DNA of 64,000 bases from Streptomyces virginiae. Its GTDB lineage: Bacteria > Actinomycetota > Actinomycetes > Streptomycetales > Streptomycetaceae. Below the pieces are notes generated by a model. It was not told the DNA's origin and did not search any database. It saw nothing but the letters and a program-made list of their open reading frames with translations. The stretch lies in NCBI RefSeq assembly GCF_000720455.1, contig NZ_JOAK01000006.1:376985-440984 (forward strand), given 5' to 3'. Numbering within the stretch: the first letter of the stretch is position 1; each line of letters starts with the position of its first letter. This document shows positions 1 through 6,706 of the stretch, in pieces. The translations under genes were made by a program, and so were the position numbers.

Positions 1-74
1 ACGCGGGCTATTGCAGGGGTGGCATATCCTGGGGTTCACACGCACGCCCGCACGGCTTCGACGGAGGAGAGCTC

Positions 75-530
75 ATGACGGCCACGGACAGCGCGCTCAC
101 CGCCCTCTCCCAGGGCTGGTGCGCCCTCTCGCTCCTGCACGGCCGGATCGAGGCGCACATCGAACGTGCCCTGCAGGCCGGCCACGGCCTCAGCGTCCGC
201 GAGTACTCATTGCTCGACGTCCTCAGCCGCCAGCACGACGGGCCGGGCGGCCACCTGCGCATGCACCAGGTCGCCGACTCGGTGGTGCTCAGCCAGAGCG
301 CGACGACCCGGCTGGTCAGCAGGCTGGAGGACCGCGGCCTGCTGAACCGCTACATCTGCGACACCGACCGTCGGGGCATCTACACCGACGTGAGCGAGTC
401 CGGCCTCGCGCTCCTGACCGCGGCCCGTCCCACCAACGACACCGCCCTGCGCGAGGCCCTGGACGAGGCCGCGGGCAATCCGGAACTGGCTCCCCTGGTG
501 GTGGCGGTGGAGAACCTCCGCACGCCGTAG
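75..530 (+). CDS. MarR-family transcriptional regulator
   Basis: This 151-residue protein has the MarR winged-helix layout. A dimerisation helix lies at residues 5-36, a helix-turn-helix at about 58-84 (VADSVVLSQSATTRLVSRLE, recognition helix 73-84) and a basic wing at 96-106 (DTDRRGIYTDV). MarR proteins are cytoplasmic dimers that usually repress a neighbouring or self promoter and release on ligand binding. The ATG is preceded by GGAGGAGA at good spacing. No co-directional partner follows, so its target cannot be named from context. It is close to the usual MarR length and looks intact. Confidence 0.9.
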   Translation: MTATDSALTALSQGWCALSLLHGRIEAHIERALQAGHGLSVREYSLLDVLSRQHDGPGGHLRMHQVADSVVLSQSATTRLVSRLEDRGLLNRYICDTDRRGIYTDVSESGLALLTAARPTNDTALREALDEAAGNPELAPLVVAVENLRTP

Positions 531-574
531 GGGGTGTCCCGGCCAGCCCGGCCCGATCCGAAAGACACGCCCTA
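528..574. terminator. hairpin after the MarR gene
   Basis: TAGGGGGTGTC at 528-538 pairs with GACACGCCCTA at 564-574 with one mismatch. It starts at the MarR stop codon, so it is a plausible factor-independent end for that transcript. The loop is long (25 nt), which lowers confidence. The rest of 575-742 shows no gene. Confidence 0.45.
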
Positions 575-742
575 AAGGTTGTTTCACAAGGTCGTCTGGA
601 TCGATACGCCGTCCGCTATATGCAGGTTTACCCCCGGCGCTTGCCTGCCGAGAATCCGGGCAAATCGTGCAAAGTAGCGTCGGCCGCCCGGAGGGCGGGC
701 GGGCCGGACCCCGCCGCGCAGGCGGGACTTTGCCGACACTAC

Positions 743-1312
743 CTAGGGGCCGGGCGGGGACGAGGTGATCACCGCGCCGGGCGTGACGGACGAACCGTAC
801 GACGGCGGCATCACCGATCCCGAGCGCTGGGGAGAGGCCTGCGCCGACGGGCTCGCCGACGGGCTCGCCGACCGGCCGGGCGTCGGGAAGCCGGACGGTC
901 CCGACGAAGTGCCCCCGCTCGGTTCCGGGCCCGGCCGGCTCGGCGAGGGCGACGGCGACGGCGGGGCGCCGGTGGACGGCCCGGGGGCCGTGACGTCCGG
1001 CGGAGTGGCGGGCAGCTGCGGCCCCGGCCCCGTGTCCGGGGCGAGGAGCAGGTAGCCGACCCCGGCTGCCGCGGCCGCCGCGAGACCCGCGAGCGGCAGC
1101 GCGAACCGCCGCAGCCTCCCCACCGGCCGCCGTCCGGCCCGCGCGCCCGGCGGGCTCGCCGGGCGCAGCAGGCGGACGTCGACGCCGTCCGCGCGCGCGT
1201 CGAGCGCCTGGCGCAGCCTGCGCTCCACGGGGCGCTCTCCCGGGTGCTCGCCCGGGTGCTCGCCCGGGCGGTCCCCCGGGTGCTCGCCGGGGCGTTCGCC
1301 GTCAGGCGTCAT
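743..1312 (-). CDS. single-pass membrane protein, probable anti-sigma partner
   Basis: The 189-residue protein starts at an ATG that overlaps the stop codon of the upstream ECF sigma gene (ATGA), so the two are translationally coupled. Residues 1-30 are a Gly-Glu-Arg-His-Pro repeat encoded by a degenerate 12-bp tandem repeat near 1240-1295. A basic stretch precedes one membrane segment at 71-91, and the rest is a Pro/Ser-rich outer tail. No zinc HxxxCxxC motif is visible, so it is not a classical ZAS anti-sigma factor. The role as sigma-factor partner rests on position and topology only. In many Streptomyces the SigE-family sigma gene is followed by such a protein. Confidence 0.65.
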   Translation of the reverse strand: MTPDGERPGEHPGDRPGEHPGEHPGERPVERRLRQALDARADGVDVRLLRPASPPGARAGRRPVGRLRRFALPLAGLAAAAAAGVGYLLLAPDTGPGPQLPATPPDVTAPGPSTGAPPSPSPSPSRPGPEPSGGTSSGPSGFPTPGRSASPSASPSAQASPQRSGSVMPPSYGSSVTPGAVITSSPPGP

Positions 1313-2004
1313 ATCCGTCCCTCCAGATTCCGTTCCAGCGCGTCCAGGCCGCGGCTCGCGTTGGACTTCACCGCTCCCCGGCTGATCCCCAGCGTGGTCG
1401 CGATCTCCGCCTCGCTGAGGTCGGCCCAGTACCGCAGGACGAGCACCTGTCGGCGGCGGGGCGTGAGCCGGGCGAGCGCGGCGAGCACCTCGCGGTGCGC
1501 CTCGTCCAGGACGCCGTGGTCCTCGGCGGACGGCTCGTCGACCGTCGGCGGCGGGGTCCAGGCCCGTACGGTGCGCCTGCGGCGCAGGACGGAGCGCGCG
1601 GTGTTGACGACCGAGGTCCGCAGGTAGCCGAGGGCGTTGTCGACGTCGGCGATCTGCTCGCCGTGGCGCCGGTACAGGGCGGTGAAGGCGTCCTGGACCA
1701 CGTCCTCGGCGGTGGCGAGGTCGTCGACGAGCAGCACCGCCAGCCGGACCATGCCCAGCCGGTGCGCGTGGTAGAGCTCGGTGACGGTGGGCGGCCCTGG
1801 GTCGCCGTCGCCCGGTCGGCCGCGCGCGTGCGAAGGCCCGGACGCGGGCCCGGCCTCGTACGGGATCGCGTACCCCGGACCGTACGACCGCGGGGCGACG
1901 TGCGGGGCGGTGGAGCGCTCGCGGCGCAACAACGACCACAGGCCCCGCCACGCCGGGCCGAAACCGGGCGTGAGGGGGCCGACGGGTGGTGCGAGGTGGA
2001 GCAC
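1309..2004 (-). CDS. ECF (SigE-family) RNA polymerase sigma factor
   Basis: The 231-residue protein carries sigma region 2 at about 75-143 (AEDVVQDAFTALYRRH) and region 4 at about 165-225 (LTPRRRQVLVLRYWADLSEAEIA, then the helix-turn-helix ISRGAVKSNASRGL). This is the hallmark of SigE-family ECF factors. The GTG start is chosen because TGAGGAA, made partly from the stop of the LAxTG gene, sits at ribosome-binding distance. The first 70 residues are Pro/Gly/Arg-rich and not part of the sigma core, so a shorter start is possible. It lies between the LAxTG protein and the membrane protein and probably forms one operon with them. Confidence 0.88.
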   Translation of the reverse strand: MLHLAPPVGPLTPGFGPAWRGLWSLLRRERSTAPHVAPRSYGPGYAIPYEAGPASGPSHARGRPGDGDPGPPTVTELYHAHRLGMVRLAVLLVDDLATAEDVVQDAFTALYRRHGEQIADVDNALGYLRTSVVNTARSVLRRRRTVRAWTPPPTVDEPSAEDHGVLDEAHREVLAALARLTPRRRQVLVLRYWADLSEAEIATTLGISRGAVKSNASRGLDALERNLEGRI

Positions 2005-2012
2005 GGGGTTCC

Positions 2013-2474
2013 TCAGCTGTTCGCGCGGCGCCGCACGGCGTAGAGGGCTCCGGCGCCGGCGAGGACCAGACCGGTCGCCCCTGCCCCCATCGCGACGGTC
2101 GTCGCCGAGGAGCCAGTATGCGCGAGCTCGGCCCCGTCGGGCGCGGCGGCGGGGGCCGAGGGGGACGCGCTGGGAACGGCACCGGTCCCCGGGACGCTCG
2201 GGGAGGCGCTGGGGGCGGCGCTGGGAGACGCACTGCCGGCGTCCTTGCCGCTGCTCGGCGGGGTGCTGATCGAGGGAGCGGGCGCGGGGCCGCCGACGTG
2301 GCTGGGCGAGGCGCTGGGGTGAGCGCCGGCCGGGACGCTCACCGACGGGGAGGGCGCGGCCGAGCCGCCGCCGGCGGCGTGGGCCGGTCCGGCGAGGGCG
2401 ACGGCCGTCCCCGCGGCGGCTGCGGCGACGGCCGTGCGGCGGACGGCCAGGGGGACACGCTTCAGGTTCTTCAC
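2013..2474 (-). CDS. LAxTG sortase-anchored surface protein
   Basis: This 153-residue protein has an N-terminal signal peptide (residues 1-33, ending PAHA) and a low-complexity Ala/Pro/Ser body. Its C-terminal sorting signal is LAHTG at about 117-121, followed by a hydrophobic helix and the tail RRRANS. LAxTG is the motif recognised by class E sortases of Streptomyces, which join such proteins to the cell wall. The GTG start has GGAGAACC upstream. It is the first gene of the unit leading to the sigma factor, so the sigma factor may report on the cell envelope; that link is inference. Confidence 0.8.
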   Translation of the reverse strand: MKNLKRVPLAVRRTAVAAAAAGTAVALAGPAHAAGGGSAAPSPSVSVPAGAHPSASPSHVGGPAPAPSISTPPSSGKDAGSASPSAAPSASPSVPGTGAVPSASPSAPAAAPDGAELAHTGSSATTVAMGAGATGLVLAGAGALYAVRRRANS

Positions 2475-2596
2475 GGTGGTTCTCCACGGTCGGGTCGGGG
2501 ACGCGGGACTGCGCCCCTTCACCCCCGCACGACGCGCGACCTGCCGGGAGGTTGCCGCCACTTCCGGAAAACTTTCCGCAGCCGCCGTCGTTCAGC

Positions 2597-2615
2597 GGAC
2601 ATTCAGGGAATGTCC
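2597..2615. promoter_or_regulatory. 19-bp palindrome between divergent genes
   Basis: GGACATTC-AGG-GAATGTCC is a perfect 8-bp inverted repeat with a 3-bp spacer. It lies midway between the LAxTG gene (start 2474, minus) and the hypothetical gene starting at 2715 (plus), where an operator for a dimeric regulator would be expected. No regulator family can be assigned from the motif alone. Confidence 0.4.
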
Positions 2616-2714
2616 ACCGATTCCCGGCACGGTGGACGTGTCGTGAAGCCGAGGCCGCCGGTCCGCCAGGTCCACCGGGGCAGGGCCGGCGCCTGACCGC
2701 GAGGGGGATCCGCC

Positions 2715-3353
2715 ATGGCCACCGCAACGATCACCGGGAACGTCGTCAATCTCGGCGTCGAGGGCGCCACACCGCTCCAGCTGACCATGTCCCTGCAGCG
2801 CCACTCCTACCGGCACTGCGCCAACAGCGCCTCGGGAGCGCTCAACAGCCTCTTCCACTCGACCGTCGACGACGCCACGTTCGTCGCGGAGGCCGTCGAG
2901 GTCGGTGAAATGATCGAGGAGCTGCTGCTGAAGGCCGGCGGCAAGTGGGCCTCGCTCTTCGGCAAGACCCTCACGGTCGGTTCGCGCCGCACCTACCTCG
3001 TCGACAACAGCTCCCTGAACCCCAACGGTTCGCCCAACCACTTCTTCGTCACGGGCGGCGACGGCGTCTGGGCGAAGATCCCCCAGTTCGACTACGTCGC
3101 CGCCCGCGACGTCCGCCGCGTCGAGGAGGCGATCGCCACCCGCCAGGAGCGCAAGGACAAGTACGACTACCTGGACCCGAAGAAGTTCGCGGCGAAGCAG
3201 GCGGAGCAGGCGGAGTCCGGCGGCCGGGACAACCCGGTGGTGGTGGCCGTGGTGGCCGCACGCGTGAGCCTCGGCCAGGCCTCCCGTGACGACAAGGCCC
3301 TCATCGCGGCCTCCGGCCGCAAGGACATCGTCGACCTTCTCCGCAACCGCTGA
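2715..3353 (+). CDS. hypothetical protein
   Basis: I do not recognise this 212-residue protein. It has no signal peptide or membrane helix. Residues 1-60 are beta-rich and Thr/Leu-rich, 60-125 are mixed, and 130-175 contain a charged helix (VEEAIATRQERKDKYDYLDP, then KKFAAKQAEQAE). The C-terminus ends in a short Leu/Val helix and DLLRNR. AGGGGG precedes the ATG at 2715. It stands alone between a divergent surface-protein gene and a secreted-protein gene. Base composition matches its neighbours and nothing suggests truncation. Confidence 0.75.
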   Translation: MATATITGNVVNLGVEGATPLQLTMSLQRHSYRHCANSASGALNSLFHSTVDDATFVAEAVEVGEMIEELLLKAGGKWASLFGKTLTVGSRRTYLVDNSSLNPNGSPNHFFVTGGDGVWAKIPQFDYVAARDVRRVEEAIATRQERKDKYDYLDPKKFAAKQAEQAESGGRDNPVVVAVVAARVSLGQASRDDKALIAASGRKDIVDLLRNR

Positions 3354-3418
3354 CCGGCCTCCCCGCCGGAACGGGTGCCGCGCCGGCATCCCGGCCCGGC
3401 ACCCGGCCCGCTTTCGGA

Positions 3419-3446
3419 TTGTCCGCGGACAACACCGGTTGTCCGC
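3419..3446. promoter_or_regulatory. overlapping TTGTCCGC palindromes
   Basis: TTGTCCGCGGACAA at 3419-3432 is a perfect 14-bp palindrome. Its right half also pairs with TTGTCCGC at 3439-3446, giving GCGGACAAC-ACCG-GTTGTCCGC at 3425-3446. A related CCGGACAA lies at 3490-3497. These half-sites lie about 150 bp upstream of the secreted protein starting at 3595. They could be operators, or alternative hairpins ending the 2715-3353 transcript. Confidence 0.4.
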
Positions 3447-3594
3447 CTCCCTCATGGGCGTTGACCTGCGGATACGGTTCGTCCCCGGTCCGGACAACGC
3501 GGCCGCCGGACAGAGTGGTGCCTGCTTCAGGAGGATCCGGCCTCCGCCGCCCGGCCCCGGGCGGATTGCCATCCACTCACCAGGAGACACGTTG

Positions 3595-3987
3595 ATGGGG
3601 ATGAACAGCATGAGGACCAACGGCCGCCTCGCCGGCCGTGCGCTGGCGACACTCGCCCTCGGACTGTCGGCGGTCGCGATCGCGGCAGCTCCGGCACCGG
3701 CCGCCACGGACGGCGAAGACACCGCGCTGGCGTGCACGCCCTGGCGGGAGTGGCGCGGCGAAGGCGGCGGCAGCGGCGACATCTGTGACGGTGCGCGGGC
3801 CACCGGAACCATCTACGACGCGAAGGCCGACGGCCGGTGCCCGTTCATCAAGTTCTACTACGCGGGCGGCGGACACAAGTCCAGCGCGAGCGTCGGCCCG
3901 GCCGGCACCAGCAAGTGGATCGAAGTGTGGGCGGACAACGGCAAGTACTTCAACGGCACGGCATCGGTGGAGTGGCGCTCCTGCTGA
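3595..3987 (+). CDS. small secreted protein
   Basis: The 130-residue precursor starts at an ATG 8 nt after AGGAG. Residues 1-36 form a Sec signal peptide (basic MRTNGR stretch, hydrophobic core, cut near APAPAA). The mature part of about 90 residues is rich in Gly, Trp and Tyr and contains four cysteines (LACTPWREW, DICDGARA, GRCPFIKF and the terminal RSC), enough for two disulphides. It is predicted to be exported; no enzymatic motif is visible. I do not recognise the family. It is followed by a strong bidirectional terminator. Confidence 0.75.
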   Translation: MGMNSMRTNGRLAGRALATLALGLSAVAIAAAPAPAATDGEDTALACTPWREWRGEGGGSGDICDGARATGTIYDAKADGRCPFIKFYYAGGGHKSSASVGPAGTSKWIEVWADNGKYFNGTASVEWRSC

Positions 3988-4043
3988 TGCCCGCCGCAGG
4001 ATGACCCGCGGGCCGTACGGGGGCGGCCGGGGTCGCGGAGGGA

Positions 4044-4081
4044 GCCGGCGGGCAGGGGCGCTCACGCCCTTGCCCGCCGGC
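4044..4081. terminator. bidirectional terminator
   Basis: GCCGGCGGGCAGGGGCG at 4044-4060 pairs over 17 bp with 4065-4081, with one G-T type mismatch and a CTCA loop. It lies between the convergent secreted-protein gene (ends 3987) and methyltransferase gene (ends 4208) and can serve both. Confidence 0.75.
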
Positions 4082-4207
4082 ACCCGCGACCGGGCCGTCA
4101 CGTGTTGACGAGCGCGAGCGCCGACACCGGCTCGGGCCGCAGCCGCGGTCGTCCGGTTTGGCCGACCGGCCGTGCCCGAGGGGGTCGATCCGGACCGGGC
4201 CCGGTGG

Positions 4208-4837
4208 TCAGGGCATGCGGCGGGCGTAGCAGAACAGGTGTTCCTCCGGGACCGCCCCGTCGTCGGCGGGCCGGAACGTCGCGGTGTGGTGGTGCAGTAC
4301 CTCCAGGCCCCGGTCGGCGAGCCGGGCCAGGTGGTCTTCCGTGGAGAGGCTGCTGACGGTGACCTCGTGGCCCATCCACTCGATGTCCAGGCCCCGGATG
4401 TCCCCCGGCACCGTGGCCATCACGAAGTACCCGCCGGGTGCGGTCCACGAGGCCATCCGGTCCAGCGCCGCCGCCACCTCCGGCTGGTCCATGACCAGCA
4501 GCGGGAAGAAGGAGCACACCGCGTCGAAGCCGCCCGGCGGGGGCGTGTAGGTGCGTACGTCGGCCTGTTCGAAGCGGGCTCCCGGGACCCTGGCGCGGGC
4601 CAGGGCGACCATGGCCGCCGAGACGTCGATGCCGGTCACGTCGCAGCCGGCCCGGACCAGCGTCTCGGCGGTGGGCCGTCCGGTGCCGCTTCCCACGTCC
4701 AGTACGCGGGCTCCCGCGGGCAGCCGGGTCGTGAGCCAGTCGAGGGCCTCGATCTGGCCGGGCACCTGCCCGAACACCTCCTCGTAGCGCTCCCCCAGCG
4801 CGTCGAACACCTCTGCCGCTGACTTGCGTCGACCCAT
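4208..4837 (-). CDS. class I SAM-dependent methyltransferase
   Basis: The 209-residue protein shows a Rossmann-type SAM fold. Motif I is VLDVGSGTGRPTAETL (about 45-60), the acidic end of strand 2 is GIDVSAAMVALAR, and motif II/III is FDAVCSFFPLLV followed by APGGYFVM. This is the Methyltransf_25/11 type that methylates small molecules. The substrate is not visible. The ATG is chosen because upstream codons are Pro/Arg-rich shadow sequence. It is monocistronic between two terminator-like regions and probably cytoplasmic. Confidence 0.85.
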   Translation of the reverse strand: MGRRKSAAEVFDALGERYEEVFGQVPGQIEALDWLTTRLPAGARVLDVGSGTGRPTAETLVRAGCDVTGIDVSAAMVALARARVPGARFEQADVRTYTPPPGGFDAVCSFFPLLVMDQPEVAAALDRMASWTAPGGYFVMATVPGDIRGLDIEWMGHEVTVSSLSTEDHLARLADRGLEVLHHHTATFRPADDGAVPEEHLFCYARRMP

Positions 4838-4883
4838 CGGCCCGCCCCTTCGTCTCCGGAGGGCAACCACCGTACAAGGACGG

Positions 4884-5258
4884 TCAGGTGGAGGCGGGGA
4901 CCAGCACGACGGCCGTCCCGTAGGCGCACACCTCGGTCCCGACGTCGGCCGCGTCGGTGACGTCGAAGCGCATCATCAGCACGGCGTTCGCACCGCGCGC
5001 CTTGGCCTGTTCGATGAGCCGGTCCATCGCCTGGTTGCGGGTCTGGACCAGGGTCTTGGTGAGGCCCTTCAGTTCACCGCCGATCATCGACTTGAGTCCG
5101 GCGCCGATCTGGCTGCCCAGGTGGCGGGAGCGCACGGTGAGGCCGAAGACCTCGCCGATGACCCGCTCGACCCGGTAGCCGGGGACGTCGTTGGTCGTCA
5201 CGACGAGGACGCCGCTCTCGTGTGCGCCGGCTCCGCCGCCGTAGTCATCGATACCCAT
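4884..5258 (-). CDS. YbjQ/UPF0145 family protein
   Basis: At 124 residues this matches the YbjQ family (heavy-metal-binding-domain-like proteins that form pentamers). The diagnostic pieces are VLVVTTNDVPGYRVERVIGEVFG at the start, then GLKSMIGGELKGLTK, an ARGANAVLMMRFD core and the CAYGTAVVL end. Function of the family is not established. The ATG follows weak ribosome-binding sequence. It is separated by only 46 bp from the downstream methyltransferase, so read-through is possible. Confidence 0.85.
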   Translation of the reverse strand: MGIDDYGGGAGAHESGVLVVTTNDVPGYRVERVIGEVFGLTVRSRHLGSQIGAGLKSMIGGELKGLTKTLVQTRNQAMDRLIEQAKARGANAVLMMRFDVTDAADVGTEVCAYGTAVVLVPAST

Positions 5259-5646
5259 GCGCCCCACTCTGGCGCGCCCCGCCCGCAGCCGCATCCGGGA
5301 GGGCCGGCGATCAGCGCATTCGGGCGGCCGGCGCCGCGGCAGGGCGGGCGACCCGGTGAACGGCCGGTCACGGCACCAGGCCGAACAGGAACCGGCCGTC
5401 GACGACGGGTACGGACGGCATCCGCGTCCCCCTCCCGGTCGCGGCGCGGACCCGGGCCGCCTCCGGATGTCCGGCGAAGCGCACGCCAAACCCCCTTGCG
5501 TACTCCCCTGGTTGTACGGGGACACCACCCAACGCGGTAGGCCGGTCTCAACCCTTGGATGGGCGCGGCAGCGAGCGCCGCGCCCGTACATTGCTGGTCT
5601 GTCGGCCGCACGGCCGGCACGGCCCTGTCCCCCCGGGGCCCGCTGC

Positions 5647-5680
5647 GCGGCCGTGCCCGTACGGGGGCGGGCACGGCCGC
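5647..5680. repeat. 13-bp hairpin in a 580-bp gene-free stretch
   Basis: GCGGCCGTGCCCG at 5647-5659 and CGGGCACGGCCGC at 5668-5680 form a perfect 13-bp stem with an 8-nt loop. It sits in the 5259-5838 stretch between divergent genes. I see no convincing gene there: reading frames have shadow-type composition. The part from 5690 to 5838 is relatively AT-rich and should hold the promoter of the gene at 5839. Confidence 0.4.
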
Positions 5681-5838
5681 CACACTCCGGTGGACAGATT
5701 GGTCATATCGGGCTAAAAGCCGGTGAGTCATCGGGGCTGCGGGTCCGGTCCTGGTCATAGTCGTCCCTGGCAACCGTCGGTTGTCATCCCGTGCCGCGCG
5801 CCGCGGCCGGTCGGACGTCTTCACAGAGGAGTCGGCTC

Positions 5839-6309
5839 ATGCTGAAGCCCACCAGAACCATCCTCGCTCTCGCCACCGGAAGCCTGGTTCTCGGTCTGGT
5901 CGGGGTGGGCGCCGCCGTCGCGGACGAGGGTCCGCGGGAGATCATCGTCGGCGAGGTGCCCGCGTCCGCGCAGCCCGGCGAGTACCCGTACGACAAGTAC
6001 GCCTTCGGCAAGGTCGTCTCCAAGGGCCCGCTGAAGGTCCGCAGCAAGCCGACCACCGAGTCCCGCGCCGTCGGCCACGTGCAGCCGAACAGCAAGGTCG
6101 AGATCGAGTGCAAGAAGTACGGCGAGAACGTCGCCGGCAACCGCATCTGGTACCGCCTGCACGAGGACCGCGACAACTGGGAGAACGGCTCCGGCCGCGA
6201 GGACCGCGAGGAGCGCCAGGACCCCAACCGCGCAAAGGCCTACGAGAAGGAGCGCTGGGTCTCCGCCCGCTACGTCAAGAACCTCTCCGAGGTGAAGTAC
6301 TGCCGCTGA
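5839..6309 (+). CDS. secreted SH3-like domain protein
   Basis: The 156-residue protein begins with a Sec signal peptide (residues 1-28, ending AVADE) after an AGAGGA ribosome-binding site. The mature part contains GPLKVRSKPTTESRAVGHVQPNSKVEIECKKYGENV (about 65-100), the bacterial SH3 (SH3_3) pattern with its LxVRxxP start. The C-terminus (RWVSARYVKNLSEVKYCR) completes the fold. Two cysteines may form a disulphide. Streptomyces secrete many such single-SH3 proteins, thought to touch the wall or other proteins. No catalytic domain is attached. Confidence 0.82.
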   Translation: MLKPTRTILALATGSLVLGLVGVGAAVADEGPREIIVGEVPASAQPGEYPYDKYAFGKVVSKGPLKVRSKPTTESRAVGHVQPNSKVEIECKKYGENVAGNRIWYRLHEDRDNWENGSGREDREERQDPNRAKAYEKERWVSARYVKNLSEVKYCR

Positions 6310-6316
6310 CCCGTGG

Positions 6317-6685
6317 TCAGTCCACCGGGCGTACGGCACGCGGTCCCACGCACCGCGCACCGTACGCCCGGACCCGTGTCCGCAGTTCACGGTCGGCCGT
6401 GACCACGACCACCGGGCAGCCGTCCTCCGCACGGGCCGCGGCCAGCTCCACGATCAGGTCGTCACCGCTGCCGGTCGCCGCCTCGACCCGTACGCCGGGC
6501 ACGGACCCGACGCCGCGGGCGGCGCCCTCGACGACGAGGACGATCTCCTCGTCGTCCTCCCGGCCGACGGCCCGGGCGGCCAGCATGTCGCGCAGCTGTT
6601 CGGCGGCGCCGCGCCGGTCGCGCCACCAGCCGTCCGGCACGGACCCGACGACGTTCGCGGCATCGACGATCAGCACTGTCCTCAC
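6317..6685 (-). CDS. NYN (PIN-like) domain nuclease candidate
   Basis: The 122-residue protein starts with VRTVLIVDAANVVGS, the NYN/PIN signature with Asp8 and Asn11. It then has SGDD (Asp75-Asp76) and VVVVTADRELRTR (Asp98), the acidic set that binds metal in this RNase fold. Family members (YacP-like and eukaryotic NYN) cleave RNA; activity here is inferred. The GTG start lies 21 bp after the stop of the RNA ligase-kinase-phosphatase gene on the same strand, so the two are probably one operon joining RNA cutting and RNA sealing. Confidence 0.75.
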   Translation of the reverse strand: MRTVLIVDAANVVGSVPDGWWRDRRGAAEQLRDMLAARAVGREDDEEIVLVVEGAARGVGSVPGVRVEAATGSGDDLIVELAAARAEDGCPVVVVTADRELRTRVRAYGARCVGPRAVRPVD

Positions 6686-6706
6686 CCGGACAATCTAGGC
6701 CGTGTC

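Noticed and set aside
743..1312. Zinc-dependent anti-sigma factor (ZAS)
   Set aside because: The HxxxCxxC motif is missing, so only a positional anti-sigma role is proposed.
5257..5760. A plus-strand frame of 167 codons in the gap before the SH3 protein
   Set aside because: Arg/Gly/Pro-rich shadow composition, overlaps the YbjQ start, and no ribosome-binding site.
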